Assembly (NCBI GenBank): GCA_020631735.1
Contig: CM036221.1
Span: 12,815,381-12,879,380, forward strand
Direction: 5' to 3'
Length of the DNA: 64,000 nucleotides
Source: Saccharum officinarum
Taxonomy: Eukaryota; Streptophyta; Magnoliopsida; Poales; Poaceae
Position numbers and translations under genes: made by a program. This document shows, piece after piece, positions 34,291 to 46,649 of this stretch; positions within the stretch are counted from its first letter, which is position 1; the number at the start of each line of letters is the position of its first letter. The notes under the pieces are model-generated. The model did no database searches, was not told where the DNA came from, and was given only the letters and a program-made list of their open reading frames with translations.

Positions 34291-35042
34291 AGCTCTCAAG
34301 CTTTGTGCATATTTTTATCTCGAAATCAATAAAGAAGCGTTCTTTACCTGTCATACTTTCAAGAATCGATCTGGAACCGCTAGCAGGGTCGAAAGCATCT
34401 TTCCTTTACCACGCAATCAGAGCCAGGCCTGACCCTGCCACTAGCAGAAGGTGGGGGGAAGCCCCCCAAGTCCCAATGATTTTTTCTCTTTTGATCGCTT
34501 TTTCGAAAAGACTCCATCCTAATCTCTCTCCTGTACTTTGGTGAAAAACCGTGAAATCCGAAGGAGCAAGAGAATGTACTGAGGCCAAGGCCGGTCAAAC
34601 CGTGAGACCGCCTACACCCATGGGCTAGGGCACCTCCGCTCACCACCCTTCGCCTAAGGGACAACTCACACTCCGGAGAGACTTCATAGAAATTCACTCA
34701 AGTACGGAACGAGAGACAAGGGTTCGGGAGACAAAACGAAAAACGATCACGTAACTTTCTTTATGAGCTACCTAACGGCGTGAATATGGCAAAGTGAGAC
34801 CCCCTCGGATCGGACGAACATAGTATAGGCTCTACCTAGGCTACCAAGACAACAACACCTCTAAGAAACGCTAAGTCGCTGAGGTCAGACCGCATGTCAA
34901 GAGGCACGCACAAGTATGGGAACTCGAAAGAAAATAACACGCATGAATCATGAGCAATTTCATTACAAAGGCCTCGAAGGGCCGCACGCTTGTCCTGCCA
35001 CAAAAGCTAACCTATTACATGGGCGTGATGACCCAGGCTTCT
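34291..35042. other. 3' internal region of the gypsy element, no gene seen
   Basis: Non-coding sequence between the end of pol and the 3' end of the antisense gene. It contains no frame I can support. Confidence 0.5.
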
Positions 35043-38000
35043 TCACAGGTCGAGAGGAGGGGGGACGACTTCACCCTCAAAGCGGGCCGCGTTAACAAGC
35101 TTCTCTAGGTTGGGGTCAGGCATGTCGACGAAGCCCTCGCTAACACGCTGGAGGTCGAGACCGGTGTAGTGCGAGGTCATCACTGCCAGAGCCTGCTTCA
35201 TGCCAGTATGGAGGGCACCGCGTACCCACTCACGCACACAACCGTAGAGGGCGGTAAGGCGGCTCCGAAGAGAGCTGCCCGACTACCCCCCCTCTTAGGT
35301 CTCGAGAGCATCGTAGACCGCTCTCACAGCACTTTGTAGGGCGGTGTACTCCTTGGTCTCAGCATCCAAGGCTGTCTATAGCACGCCAGAGGCCGTGGCG
35401 GCGTCTGCCAGATCTTTCCCTAAGCCTCCTCTAAACAAATAGAGACAAGGGGATAAGCGCTAAACCAATGACCAAAACCCAGGGATACAGTCAAAGGAAC
35501 ATTATCATCCACTTTCTGCTTCCATTGCAGAGTCTTTGCACAGGCCGCCTCACCCGCTTGGATAGCCTGAGCCATGTCGCCCTCCTTCAACTGAAGGTCC
35601 GTCTTCATCTTCGCCAGCTCGGCGTGGAGGCTCTGGGTGGCAGCGGCCTCACGCTCTGCTTCAGCCTTCAGGGCATCCTGCTCGGTGCTTACCCGAGCGA
35701 GCCCATCCTCCAACCCTCATGTTTTCTCTGCTAGGGAGGTGACTTCCCCCAGAGCCATGACTAGATCCGCCTTCAGGTTGGAGCAGCACACACGGAGATC
35801 CACCGTCTCAGCGCTCCTCTGAACCAGTAGCCTGTTTGTCTGGGCGAGGGACTCCCTCTGCTGACCAAGCTAAGCCCGGAGACCCTCCTTTTGGCAGAGG
35901 AGCTCGACCTTAGCCCGAGACCTCTCCTTGAGCTCCTGAAATAGAAAGAGCAAGTTTCATGGCCTTCCATGGAAAGTCAAAGGCAAGGGGAATGACTGTA
36001 TGAAAATAAAGAGGGACTCACCTCGATAGTGCTAGGAAGATCTTCGGTGAGGATACGGAGCACCGTCCTCAAAGACTACCCAATCAGGTTCTCAAACCCA
36101 TCGAGGATCGCCCAGTGTGCCTCCTCCTCCTCCTCAGGGCCGCCCAAGGGAATAGGCACCGGGACGGCCCATGGGTCGGTCTCGATGCGTGCGAGGGCCA
36201 AATTCCCCTCGACCTCCGGCTCCTCCGATGCACCCAGGGCAGCCATCTCCACCGTGCTAGACACCTCAGTGTCCATCACCCCCTTTCCATGTGGCCTGGG
36301 GGGCTCATCCGAGGAGATGGTGTGAACTTCCCTCTCCCCGCCATGACCCCCCGGCTGGTCTTCCGTCCGGGGCAATGTTGAGGCTACCTCCGCCGCCGTC
36401 TTCCCCGTATCAACGGACATCGTGCACTCATCGGCCTTGACCGCCACGACCTCATCGGCTTTAGCCGTCGTGGCCTCATCGATCTTGGTCGCCGAGGCCT
36501 CTCCAACCATGGCCGCCTCAGCCTCTCCCTTCTTAGCAGCTTCGGTCTCAGCGGCGGCCTTCTCCTGCATGGCCCGTACTACCTCGTCGGCTTTGACCGA
36601 AGTGGCTCCGTGCTATAGGGTAGCCCTAGCAACGGCCGCCCACTGGGCCATCTGACTTGCCTCGCCGGGGGAAGAGAGGGCCCTAACTTGAGCGCCTTGT
36701 GGGGCACCAAGGGGGGTACCCCGGCCCTCTGGCGCAAGCTGCGAGAAAAGACAGAGCAGGTCGGTCAGAGAATGAGAAAGAGCCATGAAGGAACCCAAAA
36801 CCACCGCGCTGCACATACCTCGACTTGGGGAAGGCCATCTTCCTTTTCTTCATCGCCGTGACGACCGCCGTGGCCGCCTCTACCCCTGGCTCCTGTCGCT
36901 AGGCCGATAATGGCGGCGGTGATGGTAGGATGACGGAGACCTCCACCGTTGAAGACCCCAGTTTAGGTGACACCGGATCTTCATGAGCTGGAGGTCGACC
37001 TCTGGCAGCCACGACCGCCTCCTCGGTCCTCTGAGGGGGGCGGAGGTATCTCCCCGGAGGAGGATTTGCCGGCCGCCCCCGCCTCGAGCACAGCCACCAA
37101 CGCTCTAGAGTGGGCAGCCCTCTGCCCGGAGGCATCTCTGCCTCCTCCTTGGAGCATCAGGCTCCCCCCAGGCCTCTCAGGCCTCGACATCGAGGCAGAG
37201 CCCCCCGAAGCACTGTCACCCCACTAGGGATGAGGGGCCAAACCCCTGCCCTCTCTTCTAGGAGCACTGAGCTCCCCTAAGGCCTCGGCCCCCTGGTAGG
37301 AGCCCCTTATGGGGGCACCTCACCACCAAAGCCCTGCGTCTCCTCCTCCTCATCCGAAAAAATATCAAAGTCCTCGTCGTCCGAGTCTGGCTCTGACGGG
37401 GACTCTTCCCGGGGAAGTTCGTCGCGCGCTTGCTACCGACGGTGCTTCTCGAGGGCATCTTTCGCGTGAATGTTCTTGTCGTGCTTCCTCTTCGTGGCGT
37501 CCTTCTTCCACTTCTGCTCCTCGACCAAGAGGCAGTTCCACTCCCGCTGCTCGCAGTCCTCTAGGACCGGGGGCTCATAATGCTTCACCATCCTCTCTAG
37601 CCCCTAAAGACGGGATGACATCAGCGTCAGAGGAAGAAACCAATGGCGAACAAAAAGCGAAAGAGTACGGGAACGGTGGTCGCACTCACCAGAGAAATGC
37701 ATCCCCGGGTGGGACGCATCTTGACCCTATCCAGATCCGCCACTGTGAACCCCGCGGCCATCGTATAGGCCACCCTCCTGGCGACCTCGATCGCCATGAG
37801 AGAAGTGTCGGACATCCGACACCCCTCCAATGGCGCTCCCTCCTCCATCTGGTCCAGGCGCAGCCACCGTGCCATCAGCGGCAGCACCCGCCGCCGGTGA
37901 AAAGCGGTGATGACCCCGGCTGCGGTAAGACCGCTGTTCCATAGCCTCTTCAGGGCGTCGAGCAGCGGCTGCAGCTTGGGATGCTCAGGACCGGGGGCTT

Positions 38001-38604
38001 CCCATCTCCACTTGGATGACCTCTCCATCACGACATGGCCCGTATAGGGAGGCAGCCAATCGTCGTCGTTGCGGAGGTCAAACCAGCCCTCTTGCCATCC
38101 CCTGTTGGATGACGTGAGTTGGGTGGGGATGTATAGGCCCGACCGCTCCTGGCGCACCTGGACGGTACAACCGCTAGCCCTCACTATCTTCAGTGAGCCT
38201 CCGCCCTCGACCGCCTTGGTGAAGTGCTCTGCCTTGAAGAGGTGGAGCCAGAGATTCCAGTGGTGAGGGATACCCAAGTACCCCTCATAGATAGTGACAA
38301 AGATGGCCGCCTGCGCGATGGAGTTGGGGTCAAAGTTGTGGAGCTCCACCTCATACCAGGAGGGGAGTGCCCGTAGGAACTGGCTCACCGGAATTCCCAG
38401 CCCTCACTCGTGGAATGCCACGAAGCTCAGGATATAGCCCGCGGGTGGATTTGGCAAGTCGACGCCCTCCTCTAGCGCGATCCACTTCGGCGCAATGATG
38501 TCGGTGATGGGGCAGAGGAGACCCTCCTCAACGAGCTCCTCCAGCCTCTCCTGGGTCGCGAAAGAGCGGCTCTAGGGATCCACGGGCAAAGCAGGGGTGG
38601 CCAT
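35043..38604 (-). pseudogene. Antisense accessory gene of the gypsy element (putative gypsy-type transposon domain)
   Basis: Reading on the minus strand from an ATG at 38604, the frame gives RLEELVEEGLLCPITDIIAP, then FLRALPSWYEVELHNFDPNS, NLWLHLFKAEHF, NRGWQEGWFDLRNDDDWLPP and LKRLWNSGLTAAGVITAFHR (to about 37700). This is the domain annotated in grasses as putative gypsy type transposon. Further down come a lysine- and glutamate-rich stretch (about 37560-37350), an alanine/glutamate-rich block (36570-36076), a coiled-coil block (35960-35420) and a C-terminal block (ALAVMTSHYTGLDLQRVSEG, about 35190). In-frame stops at about 38572 and 38404 and several later ones show it is dead here; introns are likely. 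Related antisense genes in Grande encode a nuclear protein of unclear role. The function is unknown. Confidence 0.75.
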
Positions 38605-39775
38605 GACATTGGTGGCGGTGGGACGATGGCAACGAGGTTGGTCCCTTTTCTTTTCTCTCTCCTTACTCTGGCTTTCCTCGTTCGCGGCCGTGGCACGAGG
38701 ACGAGGAAGGCAAGAGCGAATGGCAGGATAAGGGGACGCAACGCCCGACGCATGCTTATATAGCAACAACGGGAAGGCGAACAGGCGAATCTAAGGAGAC
38801 AATCAAATATGGCGCATTTAATGCTAAAACTGCGGAAACTGCCATGATTACTTTCTCTTTTTTCTCAAAAACATCACGTGCGCGCGCGCCGCATTAACTG
38901 CACCTACCCGCGGGTGAAACGTCCCATCCGGCCACGGCCGACGCATCGCCCGTTCCACCTCCTCGAGAAAACCGCCTCAAAAGGCATGCTCGTCCTCTGC
39001 GCGTAGCGAACGACAGACCCTCTCACTAGATTCCTTCTCTAAGAAGGAATCATGGGTGCGAAACCCTCTACGGTCCAGGGGTTCGAAGGCTGGCTCGCCT
39101 TGAGTTCGACAGCCGCCCCAGGACAAAAGAGTCAGGGATGGCTAAGGGTAAGCCCCTCTGCGGCTAAGCCCGAGCAATAAAAACTCGGGGCACCCTAAGC
39201 CGTGTCCAGGACCCAGTAGGCGTTGACCAGTGGAATCCCATCGGAGGGAGACATCGAGCCCTCAGATCCCATCGAACGGATCTGAGACCCACTGAATGAC
39301 CCTCGAGTAACTTGGAGCACGTCTCTGGACCACTAGCTGACCCCTAGCGAACGGGGCTCAGGCCTCCACCTGGACTTACCCATCAACAACTCACCGAGAG
39401 TGCTACTCCTCGCCCACCGAGGGTAGCATGGCATATTCCACCCCTCCTCTCTGCGAAGGAGACACGTGAGGGATGTGAAAAAAGACAAGGTGCCCTTGAC
39501 CGCCCTCTCACCATGGGCAGAGGCTCAGGGGCTACCCTTGCACCACGGTCGAGGCCTCGGATTCACACCCCGCATAAAGTCCTTGGAAGAATATCCCATC
39601 CTTCCAAGGCCTCGGGGCTACACCCGGCGGGTGCGCTCGTGCGCACCCCCGGAGGAAAGTAGCACAGAAACAAGTCAAGGCCCCAGCGACGACCTGGCTG
39701 AAACCCAACCAAGCTCAAACTCGATGAATAGCCTCCGAAGGAGTGCCCCCACTCCTCCACAGGCTCGAGGGCTAC
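38605..39775. other. 3' end of the gypsy internal region, with polypurine tract
   Basis: No coding region seen. It probably includes the promoter side of the antisense gene (around 38620-38900). The polypurine-type end AGGCTCGAGGGCTAC lies directly before the 3' LTR. Confidence 0.5.
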
Positions 39776-40825
39776 TGTCGGGTACCATGATTAGGGGTAC
39801 CCAAATCAGGGATAAAACCTTTTCATCAACCAAGACTAAGCAAGGCCGCCCACGAGCAGTAATCCGTCTCGCTCGAGGTTGGCTCGGTCAGCAATCTTCA
39901 ACAGATCGATTCTCCGCCTCGCTCGAGGCCCCAATACAGTGTCTCAGACATGGGGAGTTCTCTGACTCGCCCGACCCCAACCTCTGACGCCACACTCCCA
40001 TTGGCGCGCTCGAGACCCCCTATGATGTCACCCACATCCCTGCGCCGACCAACCGGACAAGCCAGGAGAGACAGGGGTCAAATAACGATGACGTCGCCCA
40101 TAACAGCATGGGGAAAAGTTGTTGGTCACTATGTCACCCATACTGGCACTATACGCACGATCCGAGCCTGCGCGGCGTACGAGGCGCCACTCTAGGCCGC
40201 TATTCCCTCGAACGGGGTGAAATCACGCCATGATTCACGCCTCCGAGGCCTCGACTCTCTACTCCAGTCAAACCGCAGGGACAGGCGCGTCGCCACAGGG
40301 ATGGTCATGACTTTACGCGTCGTAGCTGCGTCATCCACAGGGCCACGTATGTTAGGGCACGTCGCTACAGCATCAAAGGACAGGGCCACTCCTCCAATAG
40401 TGGTACGCCACCGACTACAGGACAAGATTGGAGACCTCGAATCTTCCTTTTTAGGAAAGGCATCACGTAACGCATGCATGTAACCCTGCATTCCCCTTGC
40501 ATCTATAAAAGGGGAGGGCAGGGACCATTCCATACGGACGGACAGAAGGCGAATCCACACGCAATTTGACTCATCATGAGCAAGCGTTTCATACTTTCAC
40601 ATCTTGAGACCTGGAAGTTTCTCCCTCTCTCACCAGCTTGTAACCCCCTACTACAAGCACCTCGGTGCAAGGCAATACAAGACTCTCCTCCCCACTGGAC
40701 GTAGGGTATTCTTCGGCCTGAACCAGTATAAATCGTTTGTGTTCTTCTTGCACACCATCCGGATCTCCTATGCGCAAACGCTCATTCACTTGTCGGGGTT
40801 AGGGCCGCTGGCCCAAACACCGACA
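39776..40825 (+). repeat. 3' LTR of the gypsy element
   Basis: It starts TGTCGGGTACC and ends CAAACACCGACA, followed by the target duplication AGATG. Alignment with the 5' LTR runs throughout with scattered substitutions. Confidence 0.93.
40504..40510 (+). promoter_or_regulatory. TATA box in the 3' LTR
   Basis: TATAAAA followed by GGGGAGGG, with the R region probably starting about 30 bases on. The 5' LTR has TACAAAA here, so the copy that should drive the element is altered. Confidence 0.6.
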
Positions 40826-40830
40826 AGATG

Positions 40831-42162
40831 ATACCGCCTTTGCATCATTTCTGAAGATGGACTAGAGAACAACAATCTTGTATCCATTTGTTTTTTTATG
40901 TCTTGCGGTATCCTAGATAACAATGATTGCAGATACCATTGAGACCTAACTGCTGTTAAAGTTTCATGAATTTTTATGAGATGTAGGAGTTATGCCTATC
41001 TAAATTGTATTTGCCAACATTCTGAAATTGCAGCTGATGCAGTGTTGTTAGGGCAATAGTTTAGAGTGCATTTAAATGGGTATCCTGCAGAAAAAGATCC
41101 CATTAATTGAAGAGTGTATTTACGGGACCTTGACCTTTGAACTAGAAAATAAACTTATTCTTTTTCAAGGCTTTGCATGTGTTCCTACTAAATTTACCTA
41201 ACAATGCATGTTTTTAGGTAATAAGTTGATTTTTAACAGGTTGGCCATATCTTAGGTAAAAGATGCTAGCTTACAGATCGAGTTTATCACTTTATTTAGA
41301 GGTTCCTGTCTGCCATCTTTGTTGGATGCAATTGAAGCACTTCACCATTGCCAAATGAAGGTCGTCCTCCTTTTCCAGTTGTACCTTCACCACCACCAAC
41401 AGAAGTCCCAACATGGCGCTGATGCTACGGCCAGGGTGAGTTTGCAACTGAACCATGTGCCCACGTACTGACATCCTTGGAAGAATCAAGCAAGGAAGCT
41501 GCAAGTACTAGGTATAAAAATACAATTTCCTTTAACTAACTCTTACATTGATGACATTTTAGATTTCAACATTTCTATAGCATTTGATTAAGGATTTAAT
41601 GGAATAACCGTGGATTGTCATTTGTCTGAGAACTCAAGATATTGAAAAAGAGCATGCACACACCACACAAAAGCAAAGCAACTAATCACGGTGCATAAAA
41701 ACAAACACTGCTCACGTATGAGGCATCTATGTTAATCAACGAGATTTAGTAACTTGCAACCTCATATCACCACTTGGAGTGTAAATAGAAATATCAAGGT
41801 ATACTAACTATTTGTGTTATTGACTAAAGTTTGAACTTAAAAGTCAGATATCACAGGTGTCTGTAGGACTTTTTATTTATATTAATATAAAAACGGATGC
41901 AAAGTATATTTAGATTTCCCATTCCCGAAAGCCTTAGTTCAGTATTGCAGAGAGTAACACTATTTAGATATGAATGTTCTGTCAGAACTCACATGTCTTT
42001 GTCAAGTTGGTGCCTGATAATAATATTTTGTGGTGCCTCCTTAGGTTAATGGTGGTATTTCTTTACAGTGCTCGAGGGTTTGGCATGAAAAACCTAATGG
42101 CAATGGTGATAGTAGCTTGTAAAAGATGGTGCTTCCAAAAAAAACACCTTCAAGTGTGTTTA

Positions 42163-42246
<84 letters not shown>

Positions 42247-42383
42247 TAGCATCCTTCACATCGTACCGAGTACTCAGGTTTCTTCTAGGCACTAAAAAAA
42301 TCAATGTTTTACACTAACCACATCCTGGTAGAACAAACCGTCAATTTGAATTGTGGTGGTGCATTTGTTGATTCATAGTTGCA
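40831..42383. other. Intergenic, no intact gene; long AT repeat near the right end
   Basis: AT-rich. This is the right-hand continuation of the DNA into which the gypsy element inserted. Around 41300-41480 there is a proline-rich, coding-like patch (VVPSPPPTEVPTW in one frame) ending near a possible donor, but I could not place it in a family. Confidence 0.45.
42165..42244. repeat. AT microsatellite, about 40 units
   Basis: 80 bases of uninterrupted AT. Length in the assembly may not be exact. Confidence 0.95.
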
Positions 42384-42657
42384 GGCCTCGTTTAGATGCC
42401 CAAATTGGCCACCAAATTTACTATGCAGAATTCCTATTCTCCGTCACATCAAAATGTCGGCAAATACATGTAGTACTAAATATAGATGAAATCAAAAACT
42501 AATTGCACAGTTTGGTTGTACTTTGCGAGCCGAACATTTTGAGTCTAATTAGTCAAAGTTTAGACAATTTTTATCAAATACAAACGAAATACTACGGTGC
42601 ACTGATTTGACATGACACTATGCAAAGTGCCGAATCCGGCCGTAACTAAACAAGACC
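42384..42657. mobile_element. Tourist-like MITE
   Basis: GGCCTCGTTTAGATGCCC at the left, CTAAACAAGACC at the right. The middle shares CACATCAAAATGTCGGCAAA with the copies at 20172 and 44761. Confidence 0.75.
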
Positions 42658-43069
42658 GTACATTGGTTCGTGCCAAACTACTAATGATGGTGCAGAGGAT
42701 GGCGAAGCAGATGGTGCCGCAACGCTTTCCGAAAAATCCCATGGACGAACACCAGAGTACATGATGTTGATAAATGAATTGATTGCGAAATAATTGGAGT
42801 GACATGGAAGTCATAAATTCAGTAATCAGAATGTACAATAATATTTACACAAATAAATGGTTCTTTCTTATTGTTAATACAATCTGATGTACAAGGATTT
42901 ATTTATTTCTTCCCGCTCACGTTTGCTAGTCTGTTTAAAAAATATTAAAACATATATACGCCTTTTAGAATGGTGTATCTGCGTTTTCGTATATCATGGC
43001 TTGTCACATCTGCTAGGAATTAGTTGGTCTCTCACTATTGAAACTCATTATTTTTATAGGTTTTAAGCC

Positions 43070-44095
43070 CGGTTTTGTCTAAAAAACAATGATAATGCTT
43101 TCCTCAGACCGTCTGTCCGCCTGGACGGCTTCTCCGTTAAAAAAAGCCTAGACGCCGATTCCACATTCCTCCTCACTCGTCGCGGCCTTATCCACCACGC
43201 TATCGGGCCTCCGCGCCCGACTCCACCGCGCCACTCACCTTCTCCAGCACGGGGGCGCTCACTGCGGGCGGCGCAGCTGCTCGACGCTGCCACCTCCACC
43301 CTGGGGGGACCGCACCCATTCACCCACCCTATCGCTGTTGCCGCACAGCCACCCGTCTGCTAGCATCTCTGTGCCACTCCGCGGCATCGAGCTCCACGCC
43401 GATGAGCCTCCATTTCATCCTAGTAAGTAGATGTTGCGCTTCAAAGCACATACAGTAATCGTATGTTTCAAGTATTTCAGATGTTTTGGAGGTATGTTGC
43501 AAGTGGTTCATATGGATGTTGCAAAATTAGCTCAGGATGTTGCATATGTTGCAATGCTTGTACACGTATGTTGCAAGTGTCTATTCCTAATGTTTCATTT
43601 GTTTTTCAGACATATGTTGCAAGTGTGTTTATCTCTATGTTGCATATGTTTCACACATATGTTGCATGTGTTTTATCTGGATGTTGCATATGTTTGCAAC
43701 GATTTTCAAGTGTTTTCAGGTGTTTTTTTTTTCAAGTGTTTCAGACGCATGTTTCAATTGTTTCACCTGTATTCAGACGTATGCTGCAAGAGTTGCATCT
43801 GTATGTCTCAAAAGTAGATCGGATGTTACACATGTTACAATGTGACCCACTTGACGCGGCCACCAGCTGTACCTGCTGGGGCGCCGCCGAGCGGGCGTAG
43901 ACGTTTAGGGATGCGGAGGGGTGCGAAGGGTCGGGCGGGGTACATGCGCCACGTGGGGTTGGGTGGGGCGCAGACGCCGCATGGGGTTGGGATGGGGCGC
44001 AAACGCCGCATGGGGTCGGGTGGCACGCATAGTGCAGGCGTGGGAACAGGGTCTAGGCACGCGCTTCTGTCCTGACACTAGCACTGCCGGAAAAA
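43070..44095. repeat. Repeat-rich DNA element with reiterated TGTTGCA words (copy A)
   Basis: About 43430-43830 is made of imperfect repeats such as ATGTTGCAAGTG and TTTCATCTGGATGTTGCA. The right edge reads, inverted, GTGCTAGTGTCAGGACAGA, which resembles the left edge of the element at 54543. The left edge near 43100 (CAGACCGTCTGTCCGCCTGG) is degraded. The short open frames inside are only repeats. It may be a non-autonomous DNA transposon; class is uncertain. Confidence 0.5.
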
Positions 44096-44760
44096 ACAAT
44101 GATGTGGTTGCCGCATGGAACATAATTTCACATGACATGGCAATAATTTAGCAAAAGTGAATTAATAAAAATAAGTTAGAGCAATTCTAAAAATCTCTTT
44201 ATATCTTTCCTAATTGATAATAATGAAATTTTTGGTGAAAAATACCTTTCAATAGCTGATTTAATTTAGACCTCCCCTAAATTGCCATTATATATCGGAT
44301 TTTCGCTAGCCAAAGATGGAGGGAGCGGTGTTGTTGGCTCTCTAGAATGCGCACAAGTCATAGAAAAATGTTGGATGATAGAAAGATATAGACAATGTTT
44401 TTTAATGACTCTCTGGATAATAATTTAAGGAGTGAGTTTAAGAAAATTATTGGCGATGCTCTTACCCACGGTGTTCGGTTGAAGTGAGATGCATTTAAGC
44501 CAAGATGGCACGCCCTGCATCCAAAGGGGAGCACCCATGAATCGATAATGTCGACAACGCTGAAGGGCATGACATCTCTAATCGTAAGAAGACACATAAC
44601 TACAGAATAGCCACATCGTTGTGCCAAAAGATGATGATTTTGACAACGGTGGTCATAGCATGCCCCTGGAGCCACAGCCTTTGCTACGTTTGCCAAAGGA
44701 GACATGTTGAATTTAACACTTGTCAATGTCCCGTCGCCTTTTAAGATGGTGTGTATATAT

Positions 44761-45025
44761 GCCCTTGTACAAGTTCCCCAATTCTCCCCCAAATTCCACT
44801 ATGCAAAAAGAAGATTCCCCGTCACATCAAAATGTCGGCAAATGCATGGAGTACTAAATGTTGATGAAATAAAAAACTAATTGCACAGTTTTGTTGTACT
44901 TTGCGAGACGAACATTTTAAGCCTAGTTAGTCAAAATTTGGATAATTTTTACCAAATACAAACGAAATGCTACAGGAATTCTGATACAGTGTTTTTCTCC
45001 CCAATTCACTGAACTAAACAAGGCC
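44761..45025. mobile_element. Tourist-like MITE, close relative of 20172-20436
   Basis: Ends GCCCTTGTACAAGTTCCCC and GAACTAAACAAGGCC. Internally it is nearly the same as the copy at 20172, so the two share a recent source. Confidence 0.8.
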
Positions 45026-45044
45026 TATGTGTCACTTGGACTTA

Positions 45045-45283
45045 GGGTGTGTTCACTTGGCATGCAAACCCAAAATATTTTCTCTTCCACCTATCACATC
45101 GAATCTTTGGACGCATGCATGGAGTATTAAATGTAGGTAAAAAAATAACTAATTGCATAGTTTGTCTGTAAATGTCGAGACGAATCTTTTAAGCCTACTT
45201 ACTTTATGGTTGTATAATATTTGTCAAATAAAAACGAAAGGTGCTACAATATTTTTCACCTACTTTTCACCAACAAAGCATCC
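45045..45283. mobile_element. Tourist-like MITE with TTA target duplication
   Basis: GGGTGTGTTCACTTGG and the inverted CCAACAAAGCATCC are the ends; TTA lies at 45042-45044 and 45284-45286. Body text as in the rest of the family (GCATGGAGTATTAAATGTAG). Confidence 0.78.
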
Positions 45284-45412
45284 TTAAAATCTATTTTGTT
45301 TGTACAATTGCATATTCAAATAAGGATGTGTCTAAAGGGAAGGGGGCTTATGCTCCCTCCTTGCTGAAGGTGTGTGGAGAGAAGAGAGCTGGAGCAGGAA
45401 AAGAAAGAGAAA

Positions 45413-45655
45413 GGTCCCGTTTAGTTGTGAAATTTTTTAGGGAAAATTTCTGTAGCATTTTTCTATGTTATTTGACAAAAATTGTCTAACCATGGAGTAA
45501 CTAGGCTCAAAAGATTCGTCTCGACATTTACAGAAAAACTGTGCAATTAGTTATTTTTTATCTACATTTAATATTTTATGCATGCGTCCAAAGATTCGAT
45601 GTGACAGTTACTATACAAAATTTTTTTGGCACTTTTTGACCATCTAAACAAGGCC
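45413..45655. mobile_element. Tourist-like MITE
   Basis: GGTCCCGTTTAGTTG to CTAAACAAGGCC with AAA on both sides. It lies in the reverse direction to its left neighbour. Confidence 0.8.
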
Positions 45656-45817
45656 AAAGAGAGAAGTTACGAGAGAAGAGGGGAGGAGGAAGAGAGGAAG
45701 AAAGAAGTTATGGGCTAGAGAAATAGAAACTTAGGCAAGAGCACTTACATGGTGCTGGACTGCTCGTGCTTGCAGTTTGCCTCTAACTAAGAGAATGAGA
45801 GGTAGCACTGCACGGGT

Positions 45818-45975
45818 CAGTGGCGGACCCAGCCGGGTTTTGGGTAGTCCCAGGACTCCCCCAGATTTCTGGTGACCAAGGTAACTGAGCACTATAGCGA
45901 GAACTGTAGCGTATTGTGGAGCACTGTTCCTATACTGTATGCCTACCTAAAGAAATGATTCTGGGTCCGCCACTG
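45818..45975. mobile_element. hAT-type MITE with perfect 8-bp target duplication
   Basis: The 158-bp element has perfect 15-bp inverted ends (CAGTGGCGGACCCAG). GCACGGGT is directly repeated at 45810-45817 and 45976-45983. CAGTGGCGGA-type ends and 8-bp duplications are typical of hAT elements. Confidence 0.92.
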
Positions 45976-46390
45976 GCACGGGTTCATTACTAAGTGATAT
46001 ATATGTAGTTTAATTTATACCATGATAATCTTTTATCTATTCATTTATGTGCTGAGTAAACTATGAGCTCGGCACTACAGCAATATTGGACTATTGCAAT
46101 TTACATCCATCATAAGTTAAACTTATCTAAATTTGTTATGTACCAAAAAGTATGAACCTATAATATCAAATTGGTTTCATTAAATCCTCTATAAAATATA
46201 ATTTGATGGATAAGTTTGTTTTACAACCAAGCTAGGGTGAACTGTTTAGTCAGTAGAGAGGGACTAGGCATGAGTGAAGTTGCGATTGTAGGCCCGTGCG
46301 TATGTACTGTACACAATTCCGTCGTTTGAGAATCAAAGAGGTTCGGAGTTCGTAATACCATGCGTGCGTAAGTATACGCTTTAGTTTCTA

Positions 46391-46649
46391 CTGCCTCCTC
46401 CGTTGTATTTTATCTGGTGCACACGTATATTAAAATTTAAAATTTAAAAACTTTGATCAATAATTAGGCTAATAATTTTTAACTATTATAATACAAATTT
46501 TATATGATTAGATTTGTAAGGATTTATACCCTCTAATGATTATAAGTTTATAAGCATAAATAATATAGTATAAAGTAAATGAATGATCAAAGTGTAATCT
46601 AAAAGACCGTATCATTCTAACCCGCGTCAAATAAAATGGACGGAAGGAG
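46391..46649. mobile_element. Stowaway-like MITE
   Basis: Ends CTGCCTCCTCCGTTGTATTT and AATGGACGGAAGGAG with TA on each side (46389-46390 and 46650-46651). The AT-rich body is typical of mariner-derived Stowaway elements. Confidence 0.8.

Larger units (their letters stand above)
29007..40825 (+). mobile_element. Ty3/gypsy LTR retrotransposon of the grass Tat type, defective
   Basis: Two LTRs of 1051 and 1050 bp in the same direction bound the element, and the 5-bp target duplication AGATG lies at 29002-29006 and 40826-40830. The second LTR has the expected TG...CA ends; the first has CG at its start. Order inside: primer-binding region, decayed gag, a nested insertion, an integrase remnant reaching the end of pol by 34290, then a very long 3' region (34291-39775) with an antisense accessory gene. 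Protease, reverse transcriptase and RNase H are missing. A long 3' region with antisense open frames is known from Tat-lineage elements such as maize Grande; placing this one there is inference. The LTRs differ by about 5 percent by eye, so it is not a very young insertion. Confidence 0.92.

Noticed and set aside
41281..41480. Proline-rich coding-like patch
   Set aside because: A short possible exon with a donor-like end, but no acceptor, family or partner exon could be found.
42041..42317. Open frames encoding tyrosine-isoleucine repeats
   Set aside because: Translation of the AT microsatellite.
43431..43900. Open frames of 128 and 145 codons
   Set aside because: Translations of the TGTTGCA repeat array. 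They look cysteine- and valine-rich only because of the repeat.
44178..44464. Possible MITE with AGAGCA ends
   Set aside because: The end similarity is only a few bases and no target duplication was found.
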